A stretch of 64,000 bases of DNA from Dermatemys mawii (GCA_007922305.1 ML677364.1:18188260-18252259), one strand, 5' to 3'. Positions 24,618 through 36,904 are shown, counted from the first letter of the stretch. Numbers and translations are program-made. The notes: a model not told the origin generated them from the sequence alone.

Positions 24618-24939
24618 CAGTGGTTCTCAACTCTGGTCCAACAGTTGTTCAGGAAAAGCCCCTGGCGCTCTGGGCCGGTTTGTTTACCTGCCACCTCTGC
24701 ATATTCGGTCCATCACGGCTCCCTCTGGCCACAGTTCACCGCTCCAGGCCAATGGGGACTGCAGGAAGTGGCGTGAGCCGAGAGATGTGCTGTGCACTGC
24801 TTCCCCCAGCCCCCATTGGCCTGGAGCGGCCAGTGGGATCCGTGATTGACTGAACCTGTGGAGTCAGCAGGTAAATAAACTGGCTCAGCACACCAGGAGC
24901 TTTCCCTGAACAAGCAGTGGCCAGAGTTGAGAACCACTG
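24618..24939. mobile_element. hAT-type palindromic MITE
   Basis: The terminal inverted repeats are perfect over 19 bp (CAGTGGTTCTCAACTCTGG at the left; its exact inverse at the right). Flanking 8-mers CTCTAAAC (24610-24617) and CTCTAAAA (24940-24947) match 7 of 8, a hAT-type 8-bp target duplication. Much of the 322-bp element is self-complementary, so both strands show similar small frames near the ends. It has no transposase and would have depended on an autonomous hAT. Confidence 0.92.
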
Positions 24940-24947
24940 CTCTAAAA

Positions 24948-26214
24948 GGAGGACTTTTAGGAAAAGTAACCTGCCATGCACATCATTTTGTAAAGCTGTC
25001 AGGAAAAACTGTATCAAATGGATAAGCCATCATTGATTTCTTCATTTAATCTCAGCTAGACCCGAGCAGAAGCAATGAAATAAACCTTAATCAGATTTTT
25101 AGAATGGCCTCAATTATTTTGCATTTTTTTAATTCTAAGTTGTCACAAGTACATGGCAGTTAATAGCATTAGTAATGGTCTGGCTGTAACTACAGCTATC
25201 ATGTATGGTTTGTTTTTAAAGAGACCCTTTTGGCTTTACTATAGGGTGCACATGGACAGTTAGGAACCTGTCCAAGCAGAACTGAATTCCACTCACTAAC
25301 ATTTCCACACCAATTTGCTGCTGAAACTCTTATTAATATGAAGCTGTGTTAGCAACATTTGAGGAATATAGGCCCCTAGTCCTGGAAACAGATCACTGGG
25401 GTAGACCCATTCATAAGATTAAAGGCTTATTGAAGTAAATGGGGCTTTTTATGGGTACAAAGGCCCACCCATATGGATCCAATTGCAGGATTGGGACCTT
25501 AATGTCCACTCTCTTTGTATTGTTACTGATGGTATTATATCTGCATCTCCTCCTCTCACTGGGGATTTGTGTCTGGGAGAAACCAAAGGATATTTTCTAC
25601 ATGTTCTCTGTTTCCTGGTTGTATACATTCAATAACTTCGGAGTCAGAGAAAATATATCATCCCGTGATACATTTCTTTCTTTGTCCTGCGCTAACATTA
25701 GGAAAATATATTACATAGTACCCTTTTTTTTTTTTAACCATAGTTTACAGCTTCAAGGCCCTTATGTGGCTTCTTTCCTTTTTTTTTTTTAATATGGCAT
25801 TTCTAACATAGGGGCTTCCAAAGTTTCACACCATTCTGAAGTAATGGGTGGATAGTTTTGTGTGCTAGACTAAGTAACATCCCAGATGAATCGTATTTAT
25901 TAACTTATAATTATATGGAAATGTACAAGGAGCAAAGTTATGACTAATAAAGGAGTGACATCCTGTCTAGCAATCCAGACGAACACAAATCAGGATCTCA
26001 TGAGGGAAATGCTAAAATCGCGTGAAAGAAGCTAACACTTCAATGTGGGAAAATATAACCTAAAAGTTTGTTAAACTGTATTTTTGGTGAGGATGAGAAG
26101 GGAAGTGGGGGGAGTACATGTGTGAAAATGGTTCAATTCTGAAAGGTGCTGGCTCCTATGAAGTGCTGAGCACCCTCAGCACCCATTGAAGTCAGCAGGA
26201 GTTGAAGGGATTTA
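24948..26214. other. No gene; old repeat at 25375-25500
   Basis: The phrase AGTAAATGGGG...CCCATATGGATCCAATTGCAGG (about 25435-25495) recurs in modified form at 46040-46130 and is an old sauropsid interspersed repeat. A 117-codon plus-strand frame (25439-25792) starts inside that repeat and ends in a poly-T run, so it is not a gene. Around 26150-26210 GAGCACCCTCAGCACCC is another old repeat phrase. Confidence 0.4.
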
Positions 26215-26535
26215 ACATTAGACCTGGGCAACATTTTTCCTCCAAAAAGTTTTTTCTGAAAAATGTGGATTTGGGTCGACTTAAACACCTTTCAGATTTG
26301 TGTCACATTCACCAAATTACTTTGGTCAAAACCAAATTCTGACGCAGAAACAAAACATAATGTTTTTTTAAAAATTTTGTAATTACTTTTTCTTTATAAA
26401 TTTACTTCAGATTTATAAAATAATGTGTTTTCAACATTGCATTTCAGGCAGATGGACGCGTTTCAGTTGGCCCGGAATTACTTTTTTTTTTCCAGAATGG
26501 AAAAATTGGTTATTTGCACAGCTCTGTTCTGCACC
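26215..26535. repeat. AT-rich MITE-like repeat
   Basis: The left edge (GACCTGGGCAACATTTTTCC) and right edge (TTATTTGCACAGCTCTG) resemble a turtle AT-rich non-autonomous element with TTTTT/AAAAA-rich internal inverted segments. Ends are degenerate and no target duplication is defined. Recognition only. Confidence 0.35.
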
Positions 26536-27449
26536 TCACAGAACTTAAGGAATTAAAGAACTGGTTGGTAACCTAGGTGAAGATTCACAAGACCTTAATT
26601 GGATCAAATGTCATTGTGTCTTTTCCCTTCCAGAAGCACAAAACTATGTTACTACTTTAATTACTCCTACTTTAGATGAAGTTTATATTAAACGTTCTAT
26701 GAAGTCTGCATTCATATAGGCTATTTTTCTCACACCTTTTGGTATATGCTGTATCCCTTCCTTCCTCTTGCACTTAGCAGAATGAGCCCCAATTGTAACT
26801 GAGGATTCTGAATGCTACTTCTACAGTTCCACATCTCCTCTGGGCTTCTCTACAATATTTTCCCTGAAAATACACTGCAATCTCAATATAGCCATGGTGG
26901 GGTGACTGGGTTGCAGTGAAGGCTCATCAGAACTGCCACACTGTTGAATCCAGAAGACAAGAGAGACAATTACCTTTGATTTGTTTCCTCCTGTAATTGT
27001 AGACTGCAGGCTAAAAGTAATTTCAAAATTAAACCAGAATTAAAAGGTAATTTTTTCTACCAATGGTAATTGAATTACATTTTCCCCCGATACAGATTCC
27101 ATCTGAAATTGTCAGGGTATATATTACACGGTGAAAATTACCTAAATCAAGAGTGAATGATTAGGATTAGCTTGTTTGTTCATTTTATGATGTTGTTAAG
27201 ACTGGCCAATGTTCTCAATACAAAATAATGTGATGGTGCTTTGTCACCTGGCTCCACTCATTCACACTTATATGGATAATCAGGAACAAATGACTCCTGT
27301 CATATCAGCCAAGGTTGCTGCCTGGAGTTTAAATTGCATTGTCCAGATATTCATTGAAATGCATTTATTTGGGTGTGTTAGAATCTTGGGAAGAAAACCC
27401 CCCAGAAATTACAGCACAAAGGAAATCACATGCATCACTTATACAAAAA
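26536..27449. other. No feature recognised
   Basis: AT-rich DNA with no gene. The 81-codon frame at 27209-27454 matches nothing I know. Confidence 0.4.
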
Positions 27450-27835
27450 GTTGAGGTGACGTGATCATAGTCTACAAGTACCTACACGAGGAAGAGCTTT
27501 CTGAGAGTAAATGACTTTTCAGTCTATCTAAAAAAACCCCACAATGAGATCCAATGGTTGGAAGCTGAAGTTTGATAAATTCATACTGGAAATCAGATGC
27601 AAGTTTTTAATACTGAAGGTAATTAATCAGGAGAACAACTTACATAGGAACATGGTAGATTCTCTATCACTTGAAGTCTTAAAATCGAGAGAGGATGTTT
27701 TTCTGAAATATATTCTGTTGCTTAAAAGAAGTTATTGGCTGAATGCAGAAATTAGAGGGTGAGGTTGTGTTGCCCTTGCTATGCAGAAGGTCAGACTAGA
27801 TTGTTGTAGTGGCCCCTTCTGGCCTGAAAAAATTA
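27450..27835 (+). mobile_element. CR1 LINE 3' fragment, older lineage
   Basis: Reads as the C-terminus of a CR1-type ORF2 (GTGATCATAGTCTACAAGTA, encoding the VI-VYKY motif) and then a 3' UTR with AAGGTCAGACTAGATTGTTG and CCCCTTCTGGCCTGA. That tail differs from the TTCTTATGTTCTTA tail of the CR1 copies at 9656, 24526 and 35513, so it belongs to another, more decayed lineage, which is also seen antisense at 36905 and 42640. Multiple indels and stops. Confidence 0.75.
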
Positions 27836-29114
27836 TTAATCAAGGTGGACTTTTATTTCAGGCTTTATTTTTATAATCCATTTATCAGATCCCACCGAAT
27901 GAAGTTTATAACAAGTTCTTGTTCAATACTCTTAGGTCTTCTGGGGCCTGGGCCACAACCAAAAGTGTGCTTATCTTCTTTGTTGTTCAGGTAATATGAA
28001 ATTGTGGTAAACACAATTTATGGTGGCTTTTGATGACTGGAGTGATGGAAAGCAACTGGAGTTCAGTTCTGATGCAACCTCCTACTCTGCTCTCTTGTGG
28101 AATAGAGAAGTTAATTAGTGATTCAGCTACAAGAGGAACAAGGACATGTCGTTGAATACCTTTAGATTCAATATATGAACTCTTGTTGTTGTGTTAAACA
28201 CAGTAAGTTTCCATACTATCCTGTATCCTAGTATCCAAAGCATCTTATGTTTGCCAGATGTCATTAGGTGGATTGTGCTAGCTATTAGCAGTGGCAATAA
28301 ATTCCAGAAATCTGACCACAGAGGAGAAATTCTGAATAATTTTATAGAAATTTTCAATGAACAGATTTGGCATAGGATCTAAAATGTTATTAATTAAGGA
28401 ACTCAATTAGCAGCAAAGTATACTAATTGCCTGGTTATTATTACTGATGCCTGTAAACAGTATAATTGCTGAGAGTCATGTGCTGTGCCATACTGAGTCA
28501 TAATATTTAGAAGTATAAATAAAACTAAATACAGGAGCAACGTTATTACTGGAAGGGGCCTGATTAGCTGTAAAGAAGAGGAACCATAATTATTAAGCAG
28601 CAGGAACAACAAAAAGGACTGCAGTTGAGAGGGTTGCAAATGTGTTACTGCCACAAAACAAGATGTTATCATTCAAATTAATTGACAGGCACTGCAAGCT
28701 AATAACAGGCCTTTATTCACAATTTTAATGCCATGTAGTCAGTTTCCTACAGAATGGTTCAGTGGAGGGAAGTTCATTTAATATTGCCCAGTCTTTTTAA
28801 CCTACTGACCTGTTAAAGACTGTATTCCTCTGTTATATTGGTGTAACTAACATGATATGGACCTAAATTGGTCTTCATGCAAGTTTCTTGTAGTGATAGG
28901 CCAAAGCTAAGTTGCAAATTCCTGAATTGGTGCTGCAGCACTAGCTAAATGACAGTTGTATTGGCAGTTACCTTTGTACTACAAGGGGTAGTATTTAAAA
29001 CCTAGGGTCAGATCCTGAGTTGATATATGTCAGCTTAACTCTGTTGAGGCCAAGAACAAGAAGTGGAGGCTGAAAGTAGCCACCAGAGCTACACTGATTT
29101 GCATTAGCTGAGGA
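27836..29114. other. No feature recognised
   Basis: AT-rich. Opposed 60-90 codon frames at 28127-28672 have no recognisable content. Confidence 0.4.
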
Positions 29115-29116
29115 TA

Positions 29117-29235
29117 AGGTGACCATATGTCCCGATTTTATAGGCACAATCCCGACTTATGGGTCTTTTTCTTATATAAGCTCCTATTACCCCTCACCAC
29201 CGTCCCGATTTTTCACACTTGCTCTTTGGTCACCC
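29117..29235. mobile_element. Mariner-like MITE, copy 1
   Basis: 119 bp with ends AGGTGACC and GGTCACCC, flanked by TA on both sides (29115-29116 and 29236-29237), as for Tc1/mariner insertions. The interior has CCCGATTTTATAGG, the segment TTTTTCTTATATAAGCTCC, and a central CCCGATTTTTCACA. A second copy in the opposite orientation is at 60089-60228. No coding capacity. Confidence 0.88.
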
Positions 29236-29458
29236 TATCTGAAGATATGGGCCTAAATATTCACTGCTTCATGTAGCTGCAGTAATCGATAGTATCTTAC
29301 TATACTCAGAATTGTAGGTATCACAATCACTATGGGAAGACAAAGATGGAGTTTTTAATGGTGCCCACTTTATTTCACTGAACTCGGTGCTACAAATCTA
29401 ACTTTCCAAGGACAGACTAACCTGGCAAGATGTGGGAAGTTTGCAGACATTTCTTGGG

Positions 29459-29546
29459 TTTTGTGTTTGTTTTGTGTTTTGTGTTTGTTTTGTGTTTGTT
29501 TATTTTGTGTTTGTGTTTGTTTTGTGTTTGTTTTTGTTTATTTTTT
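29459..29546 (+). repeat. (TTTGTG)n / (TTTGTGTTTG)n microsatellite
   Basis: About 88 bp made only of T and G runs, with TTTGTG and TGTTTG units and two TTTA/TTAT interruptions. The strand is strongly biased to T and G. Confidence 0.9.
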
Positions 29547-29781
29547 AACAGTATCTTCTACATGGTTAATTTGACACATCTTAGTAGATGTGACTGAGGA
29601 CTACTAAGCCCAGATGGGTGACCAGAATCCATGCTACTTTAACCAGACAATGTCAAACTTGACAAACATTTTATTGTTTAATCAAATCTTGACGTATTTG
29701 CATTTTGTTGTATCTTTAATCTGATTCAATAGCAAGTTCAACATGCTTGGTTGGGTTCCATGTCACCTGATAGCTCTATAA

Positions 29782-30048
29782 TAGGGATTGGCAACCTTCA
29801 ACACACAGCCAGTCATGGTAGTCTGATGACAGGGCATGAGACATTTTGCTTATATTGACTGTCTGCAGGCACGGTCCCAGTGGCCATGGTTAAACATTTC
29901 CTGCAGGTCCCAGTGGCCATGGTTAAACATTTCCAGCCACTGGGAGCTTGGGGGGACATGCCTGCAGATGGTCAATGTAAACAAAATGTCTCACAGCCTA
30001 GCTGCAGATTATCCTAATAGGCCACATGCCAAAAGTTGCCGACACCTG
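29782..30048. mobile_element. hAT-type MITE with an internal tandem duplication
   Basis: The left end (TAGGGATTGGCAACCTT) and the inverted right end (CAGGTGTCGGCAACTTTT) are decayed hAT-type terminal repeats of the GGCAAC class. No 8-bp target duplication survives. Inside, a 29-bp block is tandemly duplicated (29873-29901 and 29906-29934, period 33 bp, exact) and an inverted CCACTGGGAGC follows. A piece of a related element lies at about 39040-39130. No transposase. Confidence 0.75.
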
Positions 30049-32937
30049 AATGAGAGTGAATGTTCCTTTGATTCCTTCCATTACTCCTGATGCTATGTCC
30101 TTGTGATAGAGCAGCGGTGTACAAACCATAGCACATTCTTTTTCTGACTGCCTGGTCTATGCTAAAACCTCATCTCTGAAAAAATAATCTTTTCCCAGCA
30201 TACTCTTCTGGGCCTGGCCCTTTAAATTTGTCAGAGTCAAGCAATTACAACCCCATTGTGGCCATTTGGAAATTGTCTTCTGCCTGGGACAGCTTCCAGC
30301 TGATAAGCACCTGATTTGTTCCCCCAACTTTCCCTATTTTATTGCTGAAGAGATGGTACATTCCTGTGTCCTCCATTCCTCCACTTCTTTGAACCATCTG
30401 CAAATAGCTGTGCATGTTTATTATACACACCTTCCACCCTTGTTCATCTATCATCTTTTTGGCCAAGCAATATTTAGCTTTTAAAAATCTTTCTTCCTAA
30501 AGCTGTGCTTTTTCTGGGAATCATCAAATTAACCTTAAAACAGAATGACAGCTGAACAAAAAGGAAAATAAGTATGAGAAATTAAATTTAGTAGAACTCT
30601 GTTGGCCTGGTAATCAGTGCCTTAGTCTTTTCAAAGGTATTAAAAGGTCTGTTGTGAGGACTGAGGGCATTGAATGGCTGATGTTTAACCACTCCAGTGC
30701 AACTTGCCGGATGACATAAGATACATCCCACAGAGGCCCAGGTAAACCACAGGAAGAACGTGCTTGAATTTAGCCCAGTTTATTCAAGCAGCAATAATAA
30801 AGTGGGAGTAAGTAGTTTGCTAATGACTGTTTTATTGATCTCTCATGTTGTGGCAATTTAGTTATTCACTGTACTAGAAGCTAATTATTTTCCTGTTGCA
30901 TTTAAAATGCTAATGAAATATGGACAGTTTGCAAGTAAATTGGTTACATGCATCGTGGTGACAGCACAAGACAAAGCACCAATATGTTTAGCCATCAGTT
31001 CCATAGTGCTCTGGCCTGAATTTTGCAGAAACTAATTTGAATGCCTTTTTCTCTTGCTCTATTCACATAAATCATTTTATGCCAATACAGTATGCTTGAA
31101 ATGTGATGGATATGCCAGGAGGGATACACAGCCATGCAGACTACTGGTGACTTTCAAGTTAATACTGATTTTGATTTTTGCCTTGATTCTTTCTTTTAGC
31201 ATCCTTGAAGTGGCCAATGAGAAAATGCTTCTTGAAGGTTTACAGAGGCAGTAATATTAAATGAAAAAATGTTAATCTTGTGTATGCCTGAAACTGCTGT
31301 CATTTTTACACAGAATTATACCGATATAATGATGCATGCTGTTACTGTAATCTACTAGATTGCCTTTCAGATTCATTGCCAGCTGTCTTTGACTCTAACC
31401 CTTTCTGTGCTTCTAATGACATTTAGCTCAAATGGCTGAAAACCTTCTACATTTTGGGAAGTTTGGGGAAGTTAGATGTGTGGCACTAAGGTCAGCGCCA
31501 TTTAAAAACTCAGTCTTTGCCTCTGCATAGTGATTGTGGTACTACTGTTGTAAATATAGAAAGATCCCACTGGTAATTGTAGGTATGTGAAGCTGTGAAT
31601 ATTTAGGGCTGGATCCTCAGTTTAGATCAGCATAGCTCTGGTATCTGTCTTATATTTTCAAAGGGCTGTACAAGCATTACTGGATTAATTTTAACATAGA
31701 CAAGCAAGCCTACATTTCAGAAATGAGCACTAATTTTAAGTGCTGAACTCTGAGTCCCTAAGGGGTCTGATTTTTAGAATTTGCTGAGTACTATGCCTCT
31801 GAAAATTGAGCTCCTTTAAGGTGTCTCAGGTTGGATATCCCAAAATCCACCAGTTACTTTTGAAAGATTAGGTGACTGTGCATCTTCATGGAACAGGTAT
31901 TTGTATTTATTTTCCTGAGTCCCAGACAGAAGAAACTGCATTTGTGCTTAGCCCTGCCAGTTATGTCTGGTCCAGTGTGGCATGAAAAGTGTTAATGGTA
32001 CAAACAAACCCTAAGGCTAAAGTAACTGAACTGAGAAGAGCATTAACTATACAGTGACAAACATCGTTTGGAGCCTGTGGGGTTGAGAAGTGGCACTTAG
32101 TCATTTATCCAGGAGAACATAGGGAGGGCAGATTGAAACAGTGTTCAAAATGTATAAAGCTATCACTGTCTGCTATTTATGAAAGTCTTGTCCTTTCTAA
32201 AAGGCACAAAGCTGTCAGTGACACTTCATAAAATATGTGTCTCTGTGTCTTACGTAAGCCAGGCTGGAGCAGTCTTAAAAATGTTTCTTTCTTCCCTTGC
32301 TAAAAGCAATCGCAAAAAATCCCTGTGAATTCTGTTAAACAAAAAAAACAAACAAAAAAAAAGAAAGGTGGGGAGGGAAATTCATACATGAGTGACATCC
32401 ACTCAAATGGTTTTACTAGCTTCAAGCAATATGCTGTCAAAACAGCAAAATCATATTACTCTAATATAAGAGTTATTTGCCTGCAGAGGCTTCCTGAAAA
32501 TAATATCAATCCTGGCTCTCCTATTTTTAACTTCTCTGCCTGTGGTTTTCCTCATCCTGTTCCTTCTAATTCCTGGGAGAGCCCTGGATTTTTGAATTTG
32601 TCTCCTCTTAGTGTCCAAGTGTTTAATAATGCAGGGGCTATGTTAATGTGACTCCAGTACCAATACTACTCACATCACAACCTTCGTGAAGAGAGAGAAC
32701 CCTGTAGAGAAGAGTCCTACATCTACTGAATGTCACTTTCTACATTTGGGGATTTCATAATCCAAGTGAATCAGCTGAACAAACTCTTCTGCCACTCTTC
32801 ATGAATATTGATGGTGGTGACTTGACTGAATCTATAAATGGTTGTTAAATGTTAGTGTTTGTTAAAGAGTATTCATACCAGGGGGGAAAGGGGAAGGAAT
32901 GTGTATTTGAAAGCTAGGCAAGGAAGGAATGTGAAGA
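30049..32937. other. No gene; old repeat near 31735-31890
   Basis: About 2.9 kb. The segment 31735-31890 (GTCTGATTTTTAGAATTTGCTGAG, GAAAATTGAGCTCC) resembles an old sauropsid repeat built around GATTTTCAGA and GCTGAGCAC phrases. An A-rich low-complexity run lies at 32340-32366. Short opposed frames near 30245-30484 are not supported as genes. Confidence 0.4.
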
Positions 32938-32945
32938 GTCTAGGC

Positions 32946-33644
32946 CAGGGATTGGCAAACTTTTTAGCCTGAGGGCCACACTGGGGTTTCAAAATTGTGC
33001 CGAGGGCCGGGTAAGGAAGGCTGTGCCTCCCCAAACAGCCTGACCCCGCTACCTATGTGACCCCCAACCACTTCCCACCCTGACTGTCCCCCTCAGAACT
33101 CCCGACCCATCCAACCCCCATGCCACCGGCTCCTTGTCCCCTGATCGCCCCCTCCGGAGACCCCCCCCCATACTAACCTCCCCCCAGGATCCCACCCCCT
33201 ATGTAAACCCCCTATTCTTTGTTCCCTGACTTCCCCCTCCCGAAACCCCATGCCCCGGAACCCCATCCCCAATCTAAGCTCCCATGCTTTGTTCCCTCAC
33301 TACCCGCTACCGAGATCCCCGCACCCTAACCACCACCCCCAGAACCCTCCCTACCCCTTTCCCTTACCATACTCAGCTGGCGCTCCATCCTGAGTGTGGG
33401 GCCCTGTGGCTCGCTGCACTGGGTCTGGCCACTGGCCCAGGAGCGCGGGGCCCCTCAGCACGCCACGCTCGGCCTGGACCCCGCAGGCTGGGAGGTCAGG
33501 GCCCCACGGCATGCCTCGTTCACCGGGCCCCTGGGCCAGGAGTGTGGGGCCAGCGGTCCTGTGCCCCCGGCTTGTGCTCGCGGGCTGGATAAAAATGGCC
33601 GGCGGGCCACATGTGGCCCACGGGCTGTAGTTTGCCCACCCATG
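32946..33644. mobile_element. hAT-type non-autonomous element with exact 8-bp target duplication
   Basis: The ends CAGGGATTGGCAAACT and (inverted) CATGGGTGGGCAAACT match at 13 of 16 positions. The octamer GTCTAGGC is duplicated exactly at 32938-32945 and 33645-33652, diagnostic of hAT-type insertion. The 699-bp interior is strongly C-biased on the plus strand (33060-33380, many CCCC runs) and then CpG-rich (33400-33600). The several long frames here (up to 102 codons) come from that composition and are not genes. No transposase motif is present. Confidence 0.93.
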
Positions 33645-33652
33645 GTCTAGGC

Positions 33653-35512
33653 AGAGGCAGACAGACTGTAAGGGGTAGGTTTAGGGATGATGATTTTCCT
33701 TATGCTGATAATTTTCATTGTTCAGTATTAGAAGAAAGTGACTTTCTGTGATTGCTTATGATTATTATTATTCCTCATTAAAAACAATGTGCTAAAGAAA
33801 CTGATCCGAGTCCTCTTCTCCTTTGTTTCACCTTGAACCCAGAGGCTGTTCGCATACCGCTCAGATGGGGTGTATTATGAACTTAAATGGAAGAGAAGAA
33901 AACTCACCAATGCTGGAACTTTAGTGAATCCCTTAGTTCTTTGCTGCCAAGGAATTATTTTCAGCTATGAAGAAAAAGTTTTTCATCCCTCTTATGCAAG
34001 ATCCAGCTCTGGAATAACCCAGCCATCTTTCATTGCCCCCCGTTCACCTTGCAAAACCTTCTCTGAGAGCAAGTTCACATGGAGTTTACCACCTCCAAGA
34101 GCAAGAAAAAGTCAAAGAAAAATATGTCCCTTCACACGCCCTCCCACTACATAATTATATTAAATAATTAATAGAAGAACTGTACCTAGGCTGTAGTGTC
34201 TATTTTAACTGCAGAAGCATAAATCATTGTATCCAACATTCCAGCTTGCAGGCTTTTCCCAAGAAACTTGGCATTGTCCTCAGTGTACTAGAACACTATT
34301 ATTGTTTCAAGTCCCTCACTGAGCCGGCATCTCAACCTGACCTTAGCAAATTCTTGATTTCGTGTTGAATTCTTGTGGTGGCACGTACTCCCAATGGAAT
34401 AGTTGTATATTGTATTGTGCGCTGTAGCATTATGAATTTATCATCTCTGGATACTGTGGCCCTTTTTATTGCTTCTTTTTTTGGAAGACCTAGCTTCATC
34501 CCCTTTCTGGAACAAAATAATAAATGAATTGTCCGTAGAATTCAAACATTGCTGTGCAGAATGCAGGTATGGCTGGATTCAGCGTTAAATTATCAGCCAC
34601 CAGACAAAGGCTGCTGTGAAAGCTTGATTGTGCTCTGTAAGAGTTTGGGCAAAGACTAGAGTGTTATCACTGAAGATGACTGTGTTGCAAATGTGCTGAA
34701 TTGCCCTTCTGATTATGGAAATTTTCAGAAGCCGAGCATATGGCATTCATTAATCTTTTGCACCATCTCAGGGTTACATACCTGAGTAGAAAATGCTAGC
34801 AAGTAGCATAGATCTGATGAATGTTCTAGCTAAGGGAAGCATATATTATAAAGCAAACTTGAAAAGGGGGCTTTTTTTGGTGAATATTGAAAACTGTTTG
34901 CAATAACAATCTCTATCTTTCTCTCCACCACTGAATAGGGAAGCTGAATTTTCAAGGCATTGTGACCTCCTTCAAACCTTCCATTTTAGGAATTAGCAAC
35001 TATATAGTGGGGGATGTACTGATATGAAACAGCTTCAAATGACACAGTTGCTACACTACTGCTCATTTGTTATGATAGAGGTTGGGTAATAAAAGACAGG
35101 CAACATCTTGTCTGTTCAAAGTTAGAATTACCCAAATCTACAGTTTCTTTCAAAGCCACCACAAAACAAACACCCCACCCCTTCATCTCATAATTATGCT
35201 CATTGCAGAACAAAACACTTGTTAATTTCTGTGGATGCTAAAACAGCAGGCTGTTAATCATACTGCTGTTGACAAAGGATCATTTCTGTGGCTGAACTGT
35301 TGTGATGTATTTGATGAAATGCCATTACAGGATGGCTTATATCGCGCCTTAACAGCTGAAGATTAGAATTATGGAGCACAAGAGCTGTATTAGGAGAAAT
35401 GATAGGAACTCACTTTGGGCCGTGCTGAGGTTTTTATAAGATGTATGTTATATATACTGAACACAAATCCTGTCTTTGCTTTCATGTGCACTGGTATAAA
35501 TCAGAAGTATAT
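33653..35512. other. No feature recognised
   Basis: AT-rich. A 94-codon plus-strand frame at 33870-34154 is basic and serine-rich and matches no family I know. No repeat is seen. Confidence 0.4.
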
Positions 35513-36365
35513 GAGAACATTAGAATATAAGAACAGCCAAATGGGATCAGACTAAAGGTCCATCAAGCCCCGTATCCTGTCCTCTGACAGTGGCCAATGG
35601 CAGGTGCCCCAAAGGGAATGAACAGACAGGTTATCATCAAGTGATCCATGCCCTGTCACCCAGTCCCAGTGTCTGGCAAACAGAGGCTAGGGACACCATT
35701 CCTGCCCATCCTGGCTAATAGCCATTGATGGACTTATCTTCCATGAATCTATCTAGCTCCCTTTTGAATCCCTTTATAGTATTTGCCTTTGCAGCACCCT
35801 CTGGCAAGGAGTTCCAGAGGTTGACAGAGCATTGTGTGGAAAAAAAAAATACTTTCTTGTGTTTTAAACCTGCTACCTATTAATGTCATTTGGTGGCCCT
35901 TGTTCTTGTATTATGAGTAGGGGTAAATAATACTTCCTTATTTACTTTTTCTATCTCACTCGTGGTTCTCATGATTTTATAGACCTGTATCATATCCACC
36001 CTTAGTTGCCTCTTTTCCAAGCTGAAGAGTCCGAGTCTTATTAATCTCTCCACATATGGAAGCCATTCTATACTCTAATCATTTTTGTTGTCCTTTTCTG
36101 AATGTTTGCCAATTCCAATATAACTTTTTTTAGATGAGATGACCACGTCTGCACGCAGTATTCAAGGTGGGGGTGTATCATCGATTTATATAGAGGCAGT
36201 TTGATATTTTCTGTCTTATTATTTATCTCTTTCTTGATGATTCCCAACATTCTGGTCACTTTTTTGACTGCTACTGCACATTGAGTGGATGTTTTCAGAG
36301 AACTATCCACAATGACTTCAAGATCTCTTTCGTGAGTGGTAACAGCTAATTTAGACCCCATCATT
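35513..36365 (-). mobile_element. CR1 LINE 3' fragment, chelonian type
   Basis: On the minus strand this holds the last ~650 bp of CR1 ORF2 and the 3' UTR, ending in TTCTTATATTCTAATG near 35513. It matches the 3' portion of the CR1 at 22105-24526, including the WNS-LP-EV region (plus strand: AAGGAGTTCCAGAGG, about 35807-35821). The 5' truncation point is near 36365. Frameshifts break the ORF between the two conserved parts. Confidence 0.9.
36068..36364 (-). pseudogene. CR1 ORF2 remnant: region C-terminal to the RT domain
   Basis: A 98-codon open stretch from the thumb/C-terminal part of a CR1 reverse transcriptase. It contains the family motifs HERDLEVIVDSSLK (about residues 11-24), CAVAVKK (28-34), MLGIIKKEI (38-46), and LPLYKSMIHPHLEYCVQTWS (56-75), which follow the YADD-type active site in CR1 proteins. 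The catalytic residues themselves are not included because of 5' truncation. The frame continues into the C-terminal piece only with a shift. Its first methionine is where the truncated copy happens to open. Confidence 0.88.
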
Positions 36366-36383
36366 GTGTAAGCAATGTCAGGA

Positions 36384-36401
36384 GGTTAGGGGTTAGGGTT
36401 A
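36384..36401 (+). repeat. Short telomere-like TTAGGG run
   Basis: GGTTAGGGGTTAGGGTTA is about 2.5 degenerate telomeric units, 19 bp outside the 5' truncation point of the antisense CR1. Too short to be called an interstitial telomere with confidence. Confidence 0.4.
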
Positions 36402-36904
36402 CTCCAATGACTGAATTTAAGGTTTTTGGACAAAATGCAACCGAGCAAAGACTAGTCCATGGGCCTTAACTGTATGTAAAACCAAAAATCCTGGGGAAAT
36501 GTGACCACAAATATTTCTTATTTCCTTCTTTATGAATGTCTTTCCCTTTAATTTGGACTTTTCTATTGTTTTGTCTTCTCATACATTCCCATATTGAAGT
36601 GGGTTAGGACTGTGTTGAATTTCTCTCTTTTTCACATTAAAGATTCCAGTATGAGTTGACTCTGTTCCTCTCCACAAACAAACATGCATTACTTTATGTT
36701 GTTATTCTTGACATTTGGTCAGTCCCATTGCTCTAAGCAACATTTTCTTTCAGAAACTGCCAAGAAATCTGTGTCAGAACATTTTCTCCTGTATGCAAAA
36801 GAGGAGGAATAAGAGGGGGAAGTGGGTGATAGTCTTTACAGTTTAAAAGGCCCTTGGGTCACTGATAGGAATTATGGTCCTAAACTGGCTGGAACTCTGA
36901 TTCA

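Noticed and set aside
24620..25017. Similar small frames on opposite strands starting MVLNSG
   Set aside because: A direct result of the perfect terminal inverted repeats of the hAT MITE.
33284..33650. Several overlapping 78-102 codon frames and a CpG-dense patch resembling a CpG island
   Set aside because: All lie inside the hAT element bounded by an exact 8-bp duplication, and reflect its GC-rich composition.
36384..36401. True interstitial telomere
   Set aside because: Fewer than three imperfect units.
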